This document shows, piece by piece, positions 1-13,542 of a stretch of 64,000 nucleotides of DNA (positions within the stretch are counted from its first letter, which is position 1; each line of letters opens with the position of its first letter). The DNA lies in assembly GCA_022453515.1 (NCBI GenBank), contig JAJNNY010000017.1, positions 1 through 64,000 on the forward strand, given 5' to 3'. The notes beneath the pieces were generated by a model. It made no database searches. It was not told the origin of the DNA and was given only the letters and a program-made list of their open reading frames with translations. Origin of the DNA: Astrocystis sublimbata. Taxonomy: Eukaryota > Ascomycota > Sordariomycetes > Xylariales > Xylariaceae. The position numbers were made by a program, and so were the translations under genes.

Positions 1-1502
1 ATGGGGGTGACGTAAGGTGTAGGCGGCACGAACGTACCCTTGCTACTTGTTGGCCGAGGGGCAGTGACGACTGGAGCCATAGCGGCCCTCGCAGGGACAC
101 GCATAACTGGGGTCGTCTGGTGAATGAGAGAAGCAATCGCAGTCGATGATACCGGATCTTCCGACTCATCGTCCGTCGGGGACGAAACCTGCTCAAAATC
201 TACCTTGGTCTTAGCATCTTCGACGAGCGCGCCCAAGTTGCCATCAAACCCTCTACTTTTCAGAAGCCTTGAGAGATGTGGCGAGTCAGTCGAAGGGGCG
301 AATGCAGTTGGCGTGGCTGCGGATTTAGTCTCTGTTGGTTTGCCGGAAATTGTTGGCGTGGGTGTTACTCCTGGCAACCTCCCTTGACGGTAGAGTTCCA
401 AGGATTGCTGAATACGACGCACGACAGAGAAGCAAGCCTCCGAGTCGGCCAGGCTATCAGCGCGGGTGAATGGATGGGCAGTTCCAGTCGGCGGCGCAGT
501 AGACACAGTAGGCTTCTCCTCGACAGTGACACTTCTATTGGGAACATCCTCGACTTCTATTGGGTGACCGCAGTGAATAGCTGCCTCTTCGTGGCTCTTG
601 AAATCCCTCTTGTGCGCGATACGACAATGATTGATGAATCCCTGCGTGCTTGAGAAATTCTCACGGTGACAATCGATGCAGACCAGTTTAACAGTCTGAC
701 CATCAGACCGCTTGAGAACGCAGGGACCGCTCTGGGCTTTCGGCGGGGGATATCCACTAGATAGAGCGTGAAGCTTCTGGCCAGCAGTACCTCTGGACGG
801 CCGCGTTTTCCCCTGTGATGCATTTAGGTCCCCAAAGCTATTTCTCGTAGATCTGCCTTCAACAGCCGACCTCGTCCGCCACGAATCAGTTGGCGTTGGA
901 TTTTCGGGTACGATGCCGTCAAACTTGGGATCAGGTATGAGCCACTTGGCGTAATGTCGTGCATAAGGGCCATCGGTGACACCAAACGGCGGCGCCCACT
1001 GAGGCAATTTATCACCCGGACCGGGCCGCAACGAAGGCCCAGAGCCGTTGGTGACATTCAACATCTGCTCAGGCGTAGGGGTGGCGGATGGATACGGTAT
1101 CAAATGGCACCTGCGCAGCTGCTCTAGTGCGACTTGACACTTAGCAAGTTCTTGGTTGATGAGACGTAATTCATCGTGTTTTAATAGTATCTCAAGACTG
1201 AACTGTTCCTCAATAGCTTCCCTTGCTCGTTCCGTGTCAACGACGTCGCGTGCAGTGGGCTCAGTAGCTGCAGAAGACTCTGTTACCGGGGCCAAGGCCA
1301 CTTTCTTCTGTGGAGGGCTGGCATGGTCAGTAGCCAGATTCTCATCCCTTGTTCTCGGCCGCTTCAGGGATGAGAGAGGAGCGGGTGGCGGCGACTCTAT
1401 CGCGGCGTTGCTCTGCTTCCGCCGCTTGAGAGGCCGTTGTGACTGAGTAATGCAAGCCTCGGTTGCTATCCAAGGCTGCACTGGCTTGGCGAAATCGAGC
1501 AT
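1..1502 (-). CDS. AHC1-like C2H2 zinc-finger protein (partial, 3' end beyond left edge)
   Basis: One uninterrupted reading frame runs leftward from an ATG at 1502 and is still open at base 3, giving about 500 residues. The N terminus (MLDFAKPVQPWIATEAC) is followed by a basic K/R-rich stretch. A helical segment comes next (EILLKHDELRLINQELAKCQ), then a conserved block containing GPSLRPGPGDKLPQWAPPFG and YARHYAKWLIPDPKFDG. A zinc finger at about residues 275-297 has C275-x2-C278-x13-H292-x4-H297. This order matches the fungal family related to yeast Ahc1, a subunit of the ADA histone acetyltransferase complex, so a nuclear chromatin role is inferred from family only. The remainder is Pro/Thr/Ser-rich and looks disordered. 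The start was chosen because conserved sequence begins immediately at this Met and no in-frame upstream homology is evident. No intron is seen. Confidence 0.82.
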   Translation of the reverse strand, partial: MLDFAKPVQPWIATEACITQSQRPLKRRKQSNAAIESPPPAPLSSLKRPRTRDENLATDHASPPQKKVALAPVTESSAATEPTARDVVDTERAREAIEEQFSLEILLKHDELRLINQELAKCQVALEQLRRCHLIPYPSATPTPEQMLNVTNGSGPSLRPGPGDKLPQWAPPFGVTDGPYARHYAKWLIPDPKFDGIVPENPTPTDSWRTRSAVEGRSTRNSFGDLNASQGKTRPSRGTAGQKLHALSSGYPPPKAQSGPCVLKRSDGQTVKLVCIDCHRENFSSTQGFINHCRIAHKRDFKSHEEAAIHCGHPIEVEDVPNRSVTVEEKPTVSTAPPTGTAHPFTRADSLADSEACFSVVRRIQQSLELYRQGRLPGVTPTPTISGKPTETKSAATPTAFAPSTDSPHLSRLLKSRGFDGNLGALVEDAKTKVDFEQVSSPTDDESEDPVSSTAIASLIHQTTPVMRVPARAAMAPVVTAPRPTSSKGTFVPPTPYVTP

Positions 1503-3030
1503 AGGTCTATCAGCAAGTAGACTCTTGTCGCTTCCCCTGTGTTCCGAATTCCAGAATTTGAACATGGGCATACCCGAACTTGATATGGAGGAAAAACCAA
1601 GTGGGTAGCCCTGCATCTGAGAAGTAGGCGCGTGCTGAGACTGGCGTGAGTGGAAGGGAGGGTGCACAAGAGCAGGTCTAAATAACACGGAGGACTGTAG
1701 ACGGCGGTTGGAGCGTCAGGAAAGTCCAGCACTCTGCAACAGGCACGGGTGGGTGTGTTGGGCGACGCTTACGCTGCTGATGTGCTGCCTAAAGAGGGCG
1801 ACGGGTGAGTGCGACGGGCGCCTGAGACTGCGGATTGGGTAGGTGCAGCCTACCGGGAAAAGGGGGTGGGGGGGCGAAGACGTGTGTGTGTCAGACAGCC
1901 AGACGTGTGACGCCAGAGTAGGCAGGGGCCAGTGCTGACGTAAAGTGCGGGTCGGTCTTGACTGGAAACCCGACCAGGGGGACCTTGAAGGCTCGGGGAC
2001 TTGGGGACTTGGCTGCTTGAGCTCGGTCCTTAGCCAGCGTGACTGCCCGTCAGGAGGGTCCTCAGTAGGTACCAAGGTAGAGTCTGGCCCGCGGGCACGG
2101 TACCTATCTCAGGTTGCTGCGACGGGTGGCTCAGGGTGCACTGCAGTTCAGTGCTGGCCAAGCATATGATCGGAGGATCGGAACCTGCAACAGCTGAGGC
2201 AGATGGACAGTCCTGGATACGGCACCTGAAGCCTGCCTGCGGCACTTCAATGGCTGGCGATTCGCTGCGATCCGATACTTGATGCACCTGTGCCCAATCA
2301 AGAGCACGCGCGGTCCTTTCGCACCGAGTGCACCGAGTGGATTGCACTGGATTGGTGGTTGGCTGTAGGCTGTAGGTAGGCGGATTTGACGGACGCCGTA
2401 GTGGTGGACCAAGCTGCTGAAAGGAGGAAATAAGGGGAAACTCGGGGAGAAAGAGGATTCCTTTGGGTGATGTGGCCTGCGCCAATTTGCCCAAGCCAAG
2501 CGAAACTCTGTCTGAGTCAGGCCAGAGGTCCCGTCCAAGATCAAGGACGGAGTCAAGTGCCGCCTGGCGGTTGGATGGGCAAGGTGGCAGGTCCCAGGAT
2601 TAAGGCGGCGCAATGCGCTGCAGTGAGTGAGTTACAGGCGTTGTTGCAGGTGTGCTTGCAACAAGGCGGCTGTTAGTGACGGCGACGACAATGCCAGCGG
2701 TGACGCACGAGAAAACCGGCGCGCGACGAATGGTGATTAAAAAGTAGATAATGCGTGTGGTCGAAAATGGAAGGGTGAATGAAATAAAAGTACAAGGGGC
2801 CGTCGGAATCTCTGGTGGTTGCTGGAGTTGTCGCGTTGACTGACCGAATGCTGTGATGTTGTTGATTGACTTGGTTTAGTGATGGCCGCTGGCCGCTGGC
2901 TGCACACTTGCGACCGGCGACAGGACCGTGGGACAGTGCCACGACGCAGAATCAATGGGGCGCAATCAATCACCCTGCTCAGTCGGGAAGACGGGATACC
3001 GCATGTATTAAAATAGTTGTATATACTGTG

Positions 3031-3048
3031 CTGCTGCTGCTGCTGCTG
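3031..3048 (+). repeat. (CTG)6 microsatellite
   Basis: Six perfect CTG units lie in non-coding DNA. Confidence 0.9.
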
Positions 3049-5363
3049 CGTCTTGTTCTTCTTCTCTCCCTGATAGGGTTTTGAAGGGGCGGCTTGCGAC
3101 CGTGGAAATGATCGGCTGATGGCGCGTGCGCGCAAAAGTGACTATCTGGCTGACGGGGAGAGAATAACGAGGAAAGGAAGGAAAACGTTTGATAGCCGTC
3201 GCAGAAGAATGCGAGGGGTGGCAACTGAGATAAGACAATAGTGCACAATGTAAGCCGGTGGTGGTGGTATTATTAGCATGCGCAGGCAGGCGCAGGCGCA
3301 GGTAGGCAATCAGGATATGGCGAAGGATCAAAGGGAATGGCAAATGAATCGCCTCTGCGTGTGTGATGGTCTGCTGTGTGCTAGCAGCCTTAGGTATTGC
3401 GCGATGATGCGACTACAAAGGGCAGCACGGGAATGTATTGTAGAGGCAATGGGCAATGGCGGGCTACGAGCTAGAGCAGGACTCGGGAGCTGGCGAGCTG
3501 GGAAAGGGGGCCTGGGGGCCTGGGGGCTAACCAGAATTCGCCAGTCGAGCCCAGTCGACACGCGATGCTAGGGGACTGAGAGGCGTGAGTGCGTGAGTGC
3601 GGGTGGGCAAGTCCAATGTCGATACTTCCAGCTTAGTCGACGGTGAGATGATGTGTTTTGATTGTTTCTCATTTCAGATACCAACCATCCGTTGCGTCCA
3701 GTGTTGGGAATGCGCACGGTACTCGTAGATCCAAAGCGAGCAGGGGTCATCCGCAGGGAGTGCTTCACGTACTGTACAAGCATATGATTATGTCCTGTGT
3801 AGGTACTGTATGTGTACTAATGGTCTTGACGGTGATGCAACGTGCGCTAGCAGATACGGTACGACCACCCGATGTGGGGCACTGATCCCATCCATGTCTG
3901 GGAAATGTTTCTCGAAGGATAAAAGATCTGAACCATACCGCGCCGTACCCATCAGCCATCTATAAACGAGAGGCCCCTGCGAGCTCACCCCACAAAGTGA
4001 CGACGTGGTATCATGTACCTACTCAAGGCTAAGTGCCTCAGTACCTCCTGTTCATCAACACAAACGGCATCATGAAATAGAAATAGTGCCACTGCGAGAA
4101 AGACGGCGTTCTAGGTGCAGATCTTTCCAGAGAACCGGTTTCCCGGCCTCGTTATGCCGCCGAAGAAGCACTTGTGCATTTGCGTTACCTGCAACTTCTA
4201 AACCTACATACAATACAGCCTGGTACGGAATCGTACACGTACGCGACGGTATGCCTTTAGTACTTCACCCTGCAGCGTACTATGTATGTCAACAACATAC
4301 CTAGGTACATGTATATACATGCTGTACAGTCAACATCACAAAGTTGTATCGTATCGTCCGATGGTGCCGCTCGACGGCAAGAGGTTGTGTTGTGCGCCTT
4401 GACACAAGACGAAGTAACTGCTGTTAGGCAGATATCGAAATGTAGACTGTAAGCGGCAGCCTACCGCATCTCCGGTCTGCCTATCGATGGCGATGATCCA
4501 GTTTCGCAAAGATGACTGAGTGCACGGCTAAGGATGTGGTTGTGGTGGTGCTACGACCTTATGTACGTCGCTACAGAAGACATCCATGATGCAGCTTAGG
4601 ATCCGATAGTGATTTTATGCGCCAACGTTAGTCCGCGCCACGCGACATGGTGAGCTTACTCGTAGAATAAGGCTGCCTGCCTAACATTTCATTCTGCATA
4701 AACGAGCTTGGAAGTGCAGTTCATCGGCGCCTCATGCCGAGATACATGCACTGTTTCTGGATAGATACCATAGATGTTTGGAAGGTGAGCGTGGTGTCGT
4801 GGTGTCGGGTGGTGTCGTGTGTATCCGTCACTACACATGTAGCAGATGAGACATTCTTTCCTCTCCTATCTACTTGAACAGTCGAGATCGGCCGCCTGTG
4901 TCGCAGGTTGACGATAACAAAGTGCAAAGTACCCTCTTGGCGGTTGAGGTTGGCAGGCTTGGCAGGCTTGGCAGAAGCCCCGGCGATTCTGCGATGTTGC
5001 GATGCTGCATGCGAGAAAAGCAGGGGTGAGTCACCCTTGGCGCCCAATAGCGCGAAGGGTCTAGCTCCAAGACTTTCCCAAATGGAATCAGCTCCCGAAT
5101 GCATCCGTGAGCACGAGCCATCCTCTCAATCCTTCCGAGACGTGCGCTAGCCCGAATTCTAGAGTCTAGAAGTCTGAATGGGCTCCTCCAAACCATCAGT
5201 TAAACTAGGTACCTATAGTAGTATGTGTAAGTACAATATGTACGAGTAAGTAGGAGGTAACATCAGTAACAGCATTAGCAGTATGAATTACGTGCGGAGT
5301 ACTCGCAAATGAAGCGAGAACAACGATGGGATCGAGTGGATGCGACAGGATCTGATAGGATGT

Positions 5364-5416
5364 CGTAGACTAGGTACCTAGCTCGCCTAGGGTCCCTACA
5401 TAGGTCCCTAGATACC
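5364..5416. repeat. Cluster of CCTAGGTA-type words
   Basis: This stretch holds several overlapping or slightly diverged copies of the palindromic word family (CTAGGTACCTAG, CGCCTAGGGTCC, ATAGGTCCCTAG). It is one of many such clusters in the spacers of this window. Confidence 0.7.
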
Positions 5417-6122
5417 CACATACCTGTGCGGGCTCCGGCATCTCTATTCCTGGCCCTGCATAGCCCCTGCCAAATGAGATCAGGCAGGAGAAACAACAAA
5501 AAGCAAGCTCGGCAAGCATTCGTGTAATTCAATGCGACGTGTGGTAGATCATGTTGCTGATCATACTGCTGGCCTCTCCAGCATCTTCCCCAGAGAGGAC
5601 TCGGCTGGTTTTGTACTTACACATGCTTGGCTCGGATTTTGCAACAAACAACGCATTGGTCGGCACATATGTATGATGTTACTGAGTCTTTGAAACGGAA
5701 CTCGTCTACGTACGTACCTAGGTACTTTAGCTAAATATTTACGCCTTCCTTTACGTGCCTAGGGGTGTATCTACTGTACAGCTACTGTATCTGGTAGGAA
5801 AGCCACGTGAAAACGCCTGCTGCCATAATTAGCAAGTACTAGGTATCTACCAGGTATCTAAGCATGCCTGACGACGCCGTGCAGCAAAGCACTGCATTAT
5901 CGATAAGTCTGCTTAACGCAACCTCTTATCCATTTGTCAGATTCCCCATGCCGAGGCCCAAAGCAAAGACGCAGAACAGTTACCAGTCTACGGCTCGGCA
6001 CGACCACAGACTTTATCCGGACCTGATGCGTTTCTCAACCACCAGAAGGGCATAGAGATGGCAATGCTTGTGCGACAAAGGAGTTTCATTCTCGGCCCAA
6101 TCAACCCTGCCATAACATCGAG

Positions 6123-6887
6123 ATGCAGCCCGACGAGGCGCTCGCCCAACGCAAGCGCAAGCGCACCGACACAAAGAGCACCGTCGAACGCACCACCACA
6201 AGCAGCAACAAGCGCCAATGTCTCGCCACGAGCCTGGCCCTAAACGGCGTCGATGATGCGAAGATACTCGATACCGTCGGCGCCCGGTACGAGATCCATC
6301 TGCAGTCCGTCATCTCATCGTCCAAGATCCAACAGAGGGTAGCGGCCATGTTGCGCCATCTGACCCCGCCTGCGCAACTTTCCCCGAACGCGACCGAGAC
6401 GACGCCCAACACCACGACAGCAGCATCCAAGAAGACCAGGGTGTCGATCCTGAGAGCCAAGGCCACCGAGGCCGGCAAGCTCGTCTCCATCTCCGAGATC
6501 GCGAAGCGCGAGATCGAAAACGAAACACAGCCTGCAGACGCAGCGGACGACGAGAAAGCCGAGGCGCGTCGAGAAGAGAAGGGGAATGTAAGCACGGGCC
6601 GATGGTACCAATACATCACCCTCGGCGAAGAGCTCATACAGAGACCTCGAAATGTCGAAGGCGGCACCATTATCGAGGAGACCGTGCTAGGAGGTCCAGA
6701 TCATGACGAGCAACACCGCGACGAGGAGAAGGACGAGTTTGAGGTCATGAAGACGCCATTCGAGCGAGCGATCGAGGGCCGGCCACTGGTGAGAGGGGTT
6801 CCGGTCATGAGTTTGTTTCTGTCGAGGTCACCTATCGAGGAGCTGAAGAGGCGATACGGAGAACAGACGAACGCGCCGCCTACTTAG
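6123..6887 (+). CDS. Alba-domain DNA/RNA-binding protein
   Basis: This is a single-exon gene of 254 residues. After a basic N terminus (QRKRKRTDTKSTVERTTT) comes a nuclear-signal-like segment and then an Alba-like fold. The supporting blocks are SVISSSKIQQRVAAMLRHL at about 63-81, VSILRAKATEAGKLVSISE at about 107-125 with EIAKREIE, and GRWYQYITLG at about 157-166. Alba proteins bind nucleic acid; in eukaryotes they include RNase P/MRP subunits and translation-linked RNA binders, and I cannot tell which applies here. The acidic C-terminal tail (DHDEQHRDEEKDEFE) has no family assignment. The ATG was chosen because it opens the conserved protein and has no in-frame upstream Met nearby. The gene is convergent with VTC1. 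Confidence 0.85.
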   Translation: MQPDEALAQRKRKRTDTKSTVERTTTSSNKRQCLATSLALNGVDDAKILDTVGARYEIHLQSVISSSKIQQRVAAMLRHLTPPAQLSPNATETTPNTTTAASKKTRVSILRAKATEAGKLVSISEIAKREIENETQPADAADDEKAEARREEKGNVSTGRWYQYITLGEELIQRPRNVEGGTIIEETVLGGPDHDEQHRDEEKDEFEVMKTPFERAIEGRPLVRGVPVMSLFLSRSPIEELKRRYGEQTNAPPT

Positions 6888-7667
6888 CACACATACTCCA
6901 TTTAGGAACCGGCATCGAGCGAGCGATTGAAGGTCGAGAAATTGGGAAGAGTGTTCCATCGTGAAAATTTCCACCTTTGCCTGTTGAGATTCCGAAAAAA
7001 AAACAGAAAGCAGCTGGGCGGCTCTTCATATCAAGCAATAGCGACTGGCGACAAAGGTTTCACTGCAAAGGCAACCTCATAATGCCAATTTGAAAATCGA
7101 GACTATTTATAAGCGCGACCGCAACGTGGGCGACTTAGTCGTATGATATGGGGGTTTGTCTGGCGTCTGGGCCGTAAAACACATTTCCTTCACGCATATC
7201 GCAACGGGATAGTAGACTTGAGGCATCGGTCTTTGGTAGGTAACATGTCCCACATGCAAATCAATTCTGTACAACTACCTAGTACAATGTTCATTGGTAG
7301 TGCTCGCACAATGGTTTTGTACAATTTAATCAACCACCAGCCTAGTAGACAAGTCTCAGCAACTTGCTCGTCGGACCGAGTGTTATATGGCAATTTACCC
7401 TCACAGCGGGGTTTGCTCAAACGTATAAACAGGATCGGAGATCTCCGACTTCGTTCAGATAGTAGTAACACACTCCCAATAATTTCGGCATTGTCGACAT
7501 TTGCACCGGCTGCTTCTGCTCATATGGGAAGACCGGCCCGCGGGGCAGCCAACTGGGAATCTGTTCGACTAGGCGAAACGCGGCAGCTGTTAATCGCAAG
7601 CTGGGCAGGGTGGCAAAGACACCAATTCGCGTCGCGTTCGGACGGCCTGATGGGCTACGGTCTAGCG
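6888..7667. other. Spacer between convergent Alba and VTC1 genes
   Basis: About 780 bases contain the two 3' ends. An open frame runs through this stretch and on across VTC1 on the opposite strand, but only the VTC1 strand shows conservation. Nothing else is recognised. Confidence 0.6.
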
Positions 7668-8172
7668 CTAGTGTTTTCTACCGCCCTCGCTGCCCGCATA
7701 GGTTATGCGCAAAACGAAGTTGACAATTACGGCCAGCAGCAGAATGATGGCCAGCACCGTGGGGCCGAAGCGGTCATCGAAACCGGCCTGGCCCTTGACC
7801 CGTATCGACTTGGCGCGCCAGTGATATGTGAAGAGCGCGTATACCATGGTGAGCATGGCGACGCCGGTGAAGAGGAAGGCGGAGATGAAGGCGGGCCGGT
7901 CACCGAAGTTAAGCATGCCGATGGCGAGGGCGCCGAGGATGACGGTGAAGTTCAGCCATGACAGAAAGGTGCGCTCGTTGGCGAAGAAGACTTTGGGCTC
8001 GACGCGGGTCGGTAGCGCTATCCGTTTGCCTGCAGGTGGAACGAAGGGGTCAGCATCGAGATCATTGGGCTTGCGTCGTCCAGGGCCACCGTGGGCTCGA
8101 AGGGACTGGACGGCGGTTGGGTAAGTCTGTGTACGGACCGGGTGCGGTTTGGAGGAGTGGCTGGCTCGACAT
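7668..8172 (-). CDS. VTC1: Vacuolar transporter chaperone 1 (polyphosphate polymerase complex subunit)
   Basis: Exons are 8172-8139 and 8029-7668, giving 131 residues. The 109-base intron (donor GTCCGT, acceptor CTGCAG) splits codon 12, producing an N terminus of [18 protein letters not shown]. The protein is the DUF202 fold: a soluble lead with [20 protein letters not shown], then three membrane spans (roughly residues 35-55, 65-85 and 105-125) with [37 protein letters not shown] and [23 protein letters not shown]1 is the small membrane subunit of the vacuolar VTC complex, which makes polyphosphate from ATP and moves it into the vacuole. Length matches the family. A good Kozak context (CCGCCATG) supports the start. 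A CACGTG lies about 270 bases upstream. Confidence 0.96.
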
Positions 8173-9627
8173 GGCGGATAGCAATCGGGGCGCGTTGCGC
8201 AGATGTTGAATACTCAGATGGTCAATTGTCTCGTGTTGCCGTGTCACAACAGACCTCGAGACTCGGTTGTGTGACGGATAAGCTTAAGATGGCGTGTATT
8301 GATGTGTATATCGGTCGAAGTCGCGCGTGGTTACCTACCTCGACAAGCAATGACGATATCGATGAAAAAACAGCTGAGATTGGAGCTCTAGATGTGCCAA
8401 GTGCTGTGCCGCGGTAAGGACTGGGGAGCATCGTGCCCGCACGTGCATGTCTCGATGGACGTGAGTGGCCAGACCTTAGATGCTTACTTAAGGAGACACC
8501 TAGGTAAGTAGCTACATGTAGCTAGCACCTCCCCGTTCTGCGTTATTACCAGGATTTGATCATGATCCTTGGTCTTAGGTATGGAGGCGACCTCAGGTAA
8601 GGTGCCTGTCTAGGCACTACCTAGCAGTATGGCCTCGGATTCTCGAGTAGGTGACTACCTGCGTCAGTCTCCATGACTTACACTGGAGCTCCCTGATGAA
8701 GAGAGATATCGAGACAGTAATCAAAGTGGTGATGCCATGCTATTGAGCAAGATTTGGATGGATCTTTGTGTCGACGCTCCGAGACGTCGGGTTATTTCTT
8801 CAACTTCAAAGACATCCATCACATGCTGTGTTGCCCTGCGTAACCGAGCCCCCGAGTGTCGTCCCCATTACGTAAAGCAGTAAACGAAGACTCCAAGACA
8901 GATAAGATGGGTAGGTAACAACTTGCGAATCGCTCAGAGTGGACAGTGTCAAGAGTGTTGAATCACTGCAGTAAGGTAACGCTCTGACGTCGCTGGACAG
9001 AAGCTGGAGACGGCGTTGGATCGTGGGTTGGGTTCCTGCCGCCTGCGTCGGGGGCTAATGTGCAAGAAGCTTAGCTTTCTGGGGGGATTGGTACGGGCTA
9101 AGATTGGCTGCTGCGTAAGTAATGCTTAATAAAATCACACTCGATGGGGAGGTACCTGAAGAGACGATGCATGCAAAGGGAGAAGGCTGAAATTCGAAGT
9201 CGAGATGCGAAGTCCCAAGATTCGACCATCGACACAAGGCTGCCCAAGGTACTCTCGTATTGTTTAAGTACCCAGCGAGCCTAGGTAGTCCATTACCAAG
9301 GGGTATTAAATAATTATATAGCTAAATTGCTGTGATTTTACTTAGGAGGTGGGCTCGGTAAGTACCTAGTCAGAGAAACCTCCATAATCGGACGAGCGAT
9401 TGTACGACCCCCCACCGACGTCCGCCGACTCCCGCCAACGCGTCCGAATTACAGGACTGGCAATACTTACCTACCTCCCTGTACCTAAGTAGCACCTTAG
9501 TCGAACTCGAATACTTTTCTGCTTCCCCTCACCCAGCCAACCCAACTCTTTCAACAGGACGACAAGAGAAACCCGCCATATCGAAATCGCCAATACAACC
9601 ACCTCCTCCCCTGCCTAGTTATTGAAG
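8173..9627. other. Shared promoter region of divergent VTC1 and Tctex-1 genes
   Basis: About 1.45 kb of non-coding DNA serves as the only upstream region for both genes. It holds a CACGTG at 8440 and TAGGTA-type words near 8500, 8612, 9280, 9360 and 9470. No gene is seen. Confidence 0.65.
8440..8445. promoter_or_regulatory. CACGTG E-box, candidate Pho4/NUC-1-type phosphate-response site
   Basis: A perfect CACGTG palindrome lies about 270 bases upstream of the VTC1 ATG. In yeast and Neurospora the phosphate regulators Pho4 and NUC-1 bind CACGTG cores, and yeast VTC genes are phosphate-starvation induced. The hexamer also occurs elsewhere in the window, so the link is inference. Confidence 0.35.
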
Positions 9628-10364
9628 ATGGCCTCCACAACCAACACGGTAAGGACACACCACAGCCACATGACGCAAGCCCATGTGTCAAGGGAGGGAA
9701 AAACTTGGGATTTTTCGTCGGGAGCGCATGGCTGACTGTAGCGACCAGCCCATCAACGCGACCCGACTGCGCCAGATCGCCATGGACGTACGTTTTACCG
9801 CCATACCCGGGACCACCCATATCGGGGACAGCTTGCTAAGGGAACCGCGATACAATACAGGCTTGCCAGCTCGCCGTCGGCACCGCTGAATACTACGAAC
9901 ACTCCAAAGTCGAGGGCTGGAACTCGACCATCATCGTGCGTTTGTCCTACGCAGATCTAGTACCATGATAACCCTTTACACTGACATCAAAATCGCGCTT
10001 CTTTCCCCCCAAACAGAACTCCATCCTGCGCGCCGTCATCTCCGAGTCCACCCCATCCGGTTCCCAGGCGCCCACCTTCAAGTACGTCGTCAACAGCACC
10101 ATCGTGCAGCACTTGGTGCCCACCTCGGCCCTCAACAAGCCCAAGGGTGGCAGCGACGCCACCAAGGAGGAGCCACACGTGAGCACGAGCAGCGACACCC
10201 CCACGGCCACGGACGGGAAGCCGCACGTCGGCCGCCGCGGCATGCACTCGGCCACCCAGGCCTTCTGGAACGAGAAGACGGACGGCATGTGGAGCTTCAA
10301 GTACGATGGCGGTGAGGGCAAGGGCATGGACGTCGTCGTCAGTGTCATCTGGATCGGCATCTAA
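9628..10364 (+). CDS. Tctex-1 family dynein light chain
   Basis: The four exons are 9628-9648, 9749-9787, 9861-9935 and 10017-10364. All introns are phase 0, and the product is 160 residues. The spliced start is MASTTNT joined to PINATRLRQIAMD, then ACQLAVGTAEYYEHSKVEGW and NSTIINSILRAVISES. The C terminus carries the family's closing strands (QAFWNEKTDGMWSFKYDGG, then GKGMDVVVSVIWIGI). Tctex-1 light chains dimerise on the dynein intermediate chain and link cargo to the cytoplasmic motor. An insertion rich in Ser/Thr/Asp (about residues 89-113) lengthens the loop compared with the roughly 113-residue animal proteins. Short 5' exons and GTACGT/GTGCGT donors are typical of fungi. The gene is divergent from VTC1. 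Confidence 0.93.
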
Positions 10365-11845
10365 AGCCCTCCTTGCCCGCTTCATCTATCCCTCGCAATG
10401 ACGAAAGCAGCCACGACGGCAGCAACACTACGGAGTGGAGAGCCGCCGCTCCGTTTCCGCCAACCCAGTGATCCCGTGCACCTACCAAACTACATCTCTC
10501 CCATCCAACTCCACTCCATCCACTCGCTCGGCTACCCACTCACTCACATGTCCCATTTGCGAACTCCTTATGCGACTTCGATATCCGCAACAGGAGCAGT
10601 CGAATTCCAAAGGGCGAAGCAACCAATCTCGGAGTCTCCTCAAACCCCCGCCTGTATATCCTCCAACCCCACCAATACCCATTACCCTGGAACAGTGCTC
10701 GCATAAAAGAGACGGGGTCGGCTCGAATCGAATCGAATCCGAGTCGAACCGATACAGGCTAGAAGAAGAAAAAATGAACCGGAATCTCTAAAAAGGCGCG
10801 TGAGAGCAGGAACAGAAAGCAGAGTGCGAGGAGAGGCTCACGCCCGGCGACGAGGAAAGGGACAACAGAAAATCGGCTTCGACGAGGAATGCATTATCCT
10901 TGCGTTGAACATTTTTTCCGGCCTTGTGCCAACCCTGTACTACTTTGTTGCATCATAGCTGCATATACACATTCGGGTCTCTCTGTCTATACTATTACAC
11001 CTACTGCTACAACGGGAGGGGGGCAATCATTCGGGGGTTTGGCAACATACTATTTAATTGGCAACTTGTTTGATTGGGGTTTGGTGCATTTGGACATAGT
11101 TACAGGAGTGGGGGGAATTCTTTGATACCTTACATATCTCTTCCTACCTTCACACATGCATACCTACTTATATACTCTCACATATATCCTTTGCTTCTTC
11201 TGCGTTTCTTGTCCTTCGATAAATTCCCAATCGCTAGCAGATTGACCTACTTGTTGCCTTCTGTCGTACGGCACGGTTTTCGTTTCATGAACAAATGGGC
11301 AACTAAGCACGGATGTGTGTGTGTCAAATATTACGACTAAAGTACACACGCACACAAGAAAGAGCGGAGTATAGTAACCGGTTCGATGACATTTCCAATC
11401 AAGTTTTTTGAGAGTGACTCGTCATCTCTCTGCTCTGCATTTTATTTGTTGCTCTGAATTTCATGTTGCATACCATTGGATCGTTGAGCAGGTAGTGCAG
11501 GAAGCCAATAGACAAGACGTCTGGACCTATCATCCGTCTCTCGCTCAACCACCCAATCAACCCAATGAAATGAGCCAGTTTAGTTTTATTATTACAATCG
11601 GACGGACAGAATCGCCCCCCGCGTGATGAATCATTATTTTCCCATCGTTTACAGTTCTTAATCCGCCACGGTTACGTAGACAATGCCACTCTAGTACCAC
11701 CAATCCATTCGTCTCATTACAGTGAATCTCCTCGGCCACGTCTATGTTTGGGCAGTTTCATATAACTCTGAATATGCCGCCCAACTGTCGAGTCACCACC
11801 ACCCTCATCTTCGACATGCAGCGGGTGTACCAGCGATCTCTGAAC
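10365..11845. other. Spacer between convergent Tctex-1 and PCT1 genes
   Basis: About 1.5 kb lies between two 3' ends. The DNA is AT-richer and carries pyrimidine runs. No gene, RNA or repeat is recognised. Confidence 0.6.

Positions 11846-13542
<1,697 letters not shown>

Larger units (their letters stand above)
1503..6122. other. Long spacer between divergent AHC1-like and Alba genes
   Basis: About 4.6 kb separates two divergently transcribed genes. The open frames here have low-complexity or Cys/Trp/Arg-biased translations without recognisable domains, so I call no gene. The part next to the AHC1-like gene (1503-3600) is GC-richer and may be promoter and 5' leader. From about 4290 onward it carries repeated TAGGTAC-type words, for example near 4299, 5207, 5370-5415, 5714 and 5838. 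Confidence 0.6.

Noticed and set aside
2030..2613. Overlapping minus-strand frames of 154-160 codons
   Set aside because: Several frames are open at once in a GC-rich spacer, with Pro/Ser/Gln-rich translations and no domain.
7143..7961. Plus-strand open frame of 272 codons over VTC1
   Set aside because: The VTC1 strand carries the conserved membrane protein. This frame has no recognisable domain and runs from the spacer into the gene.
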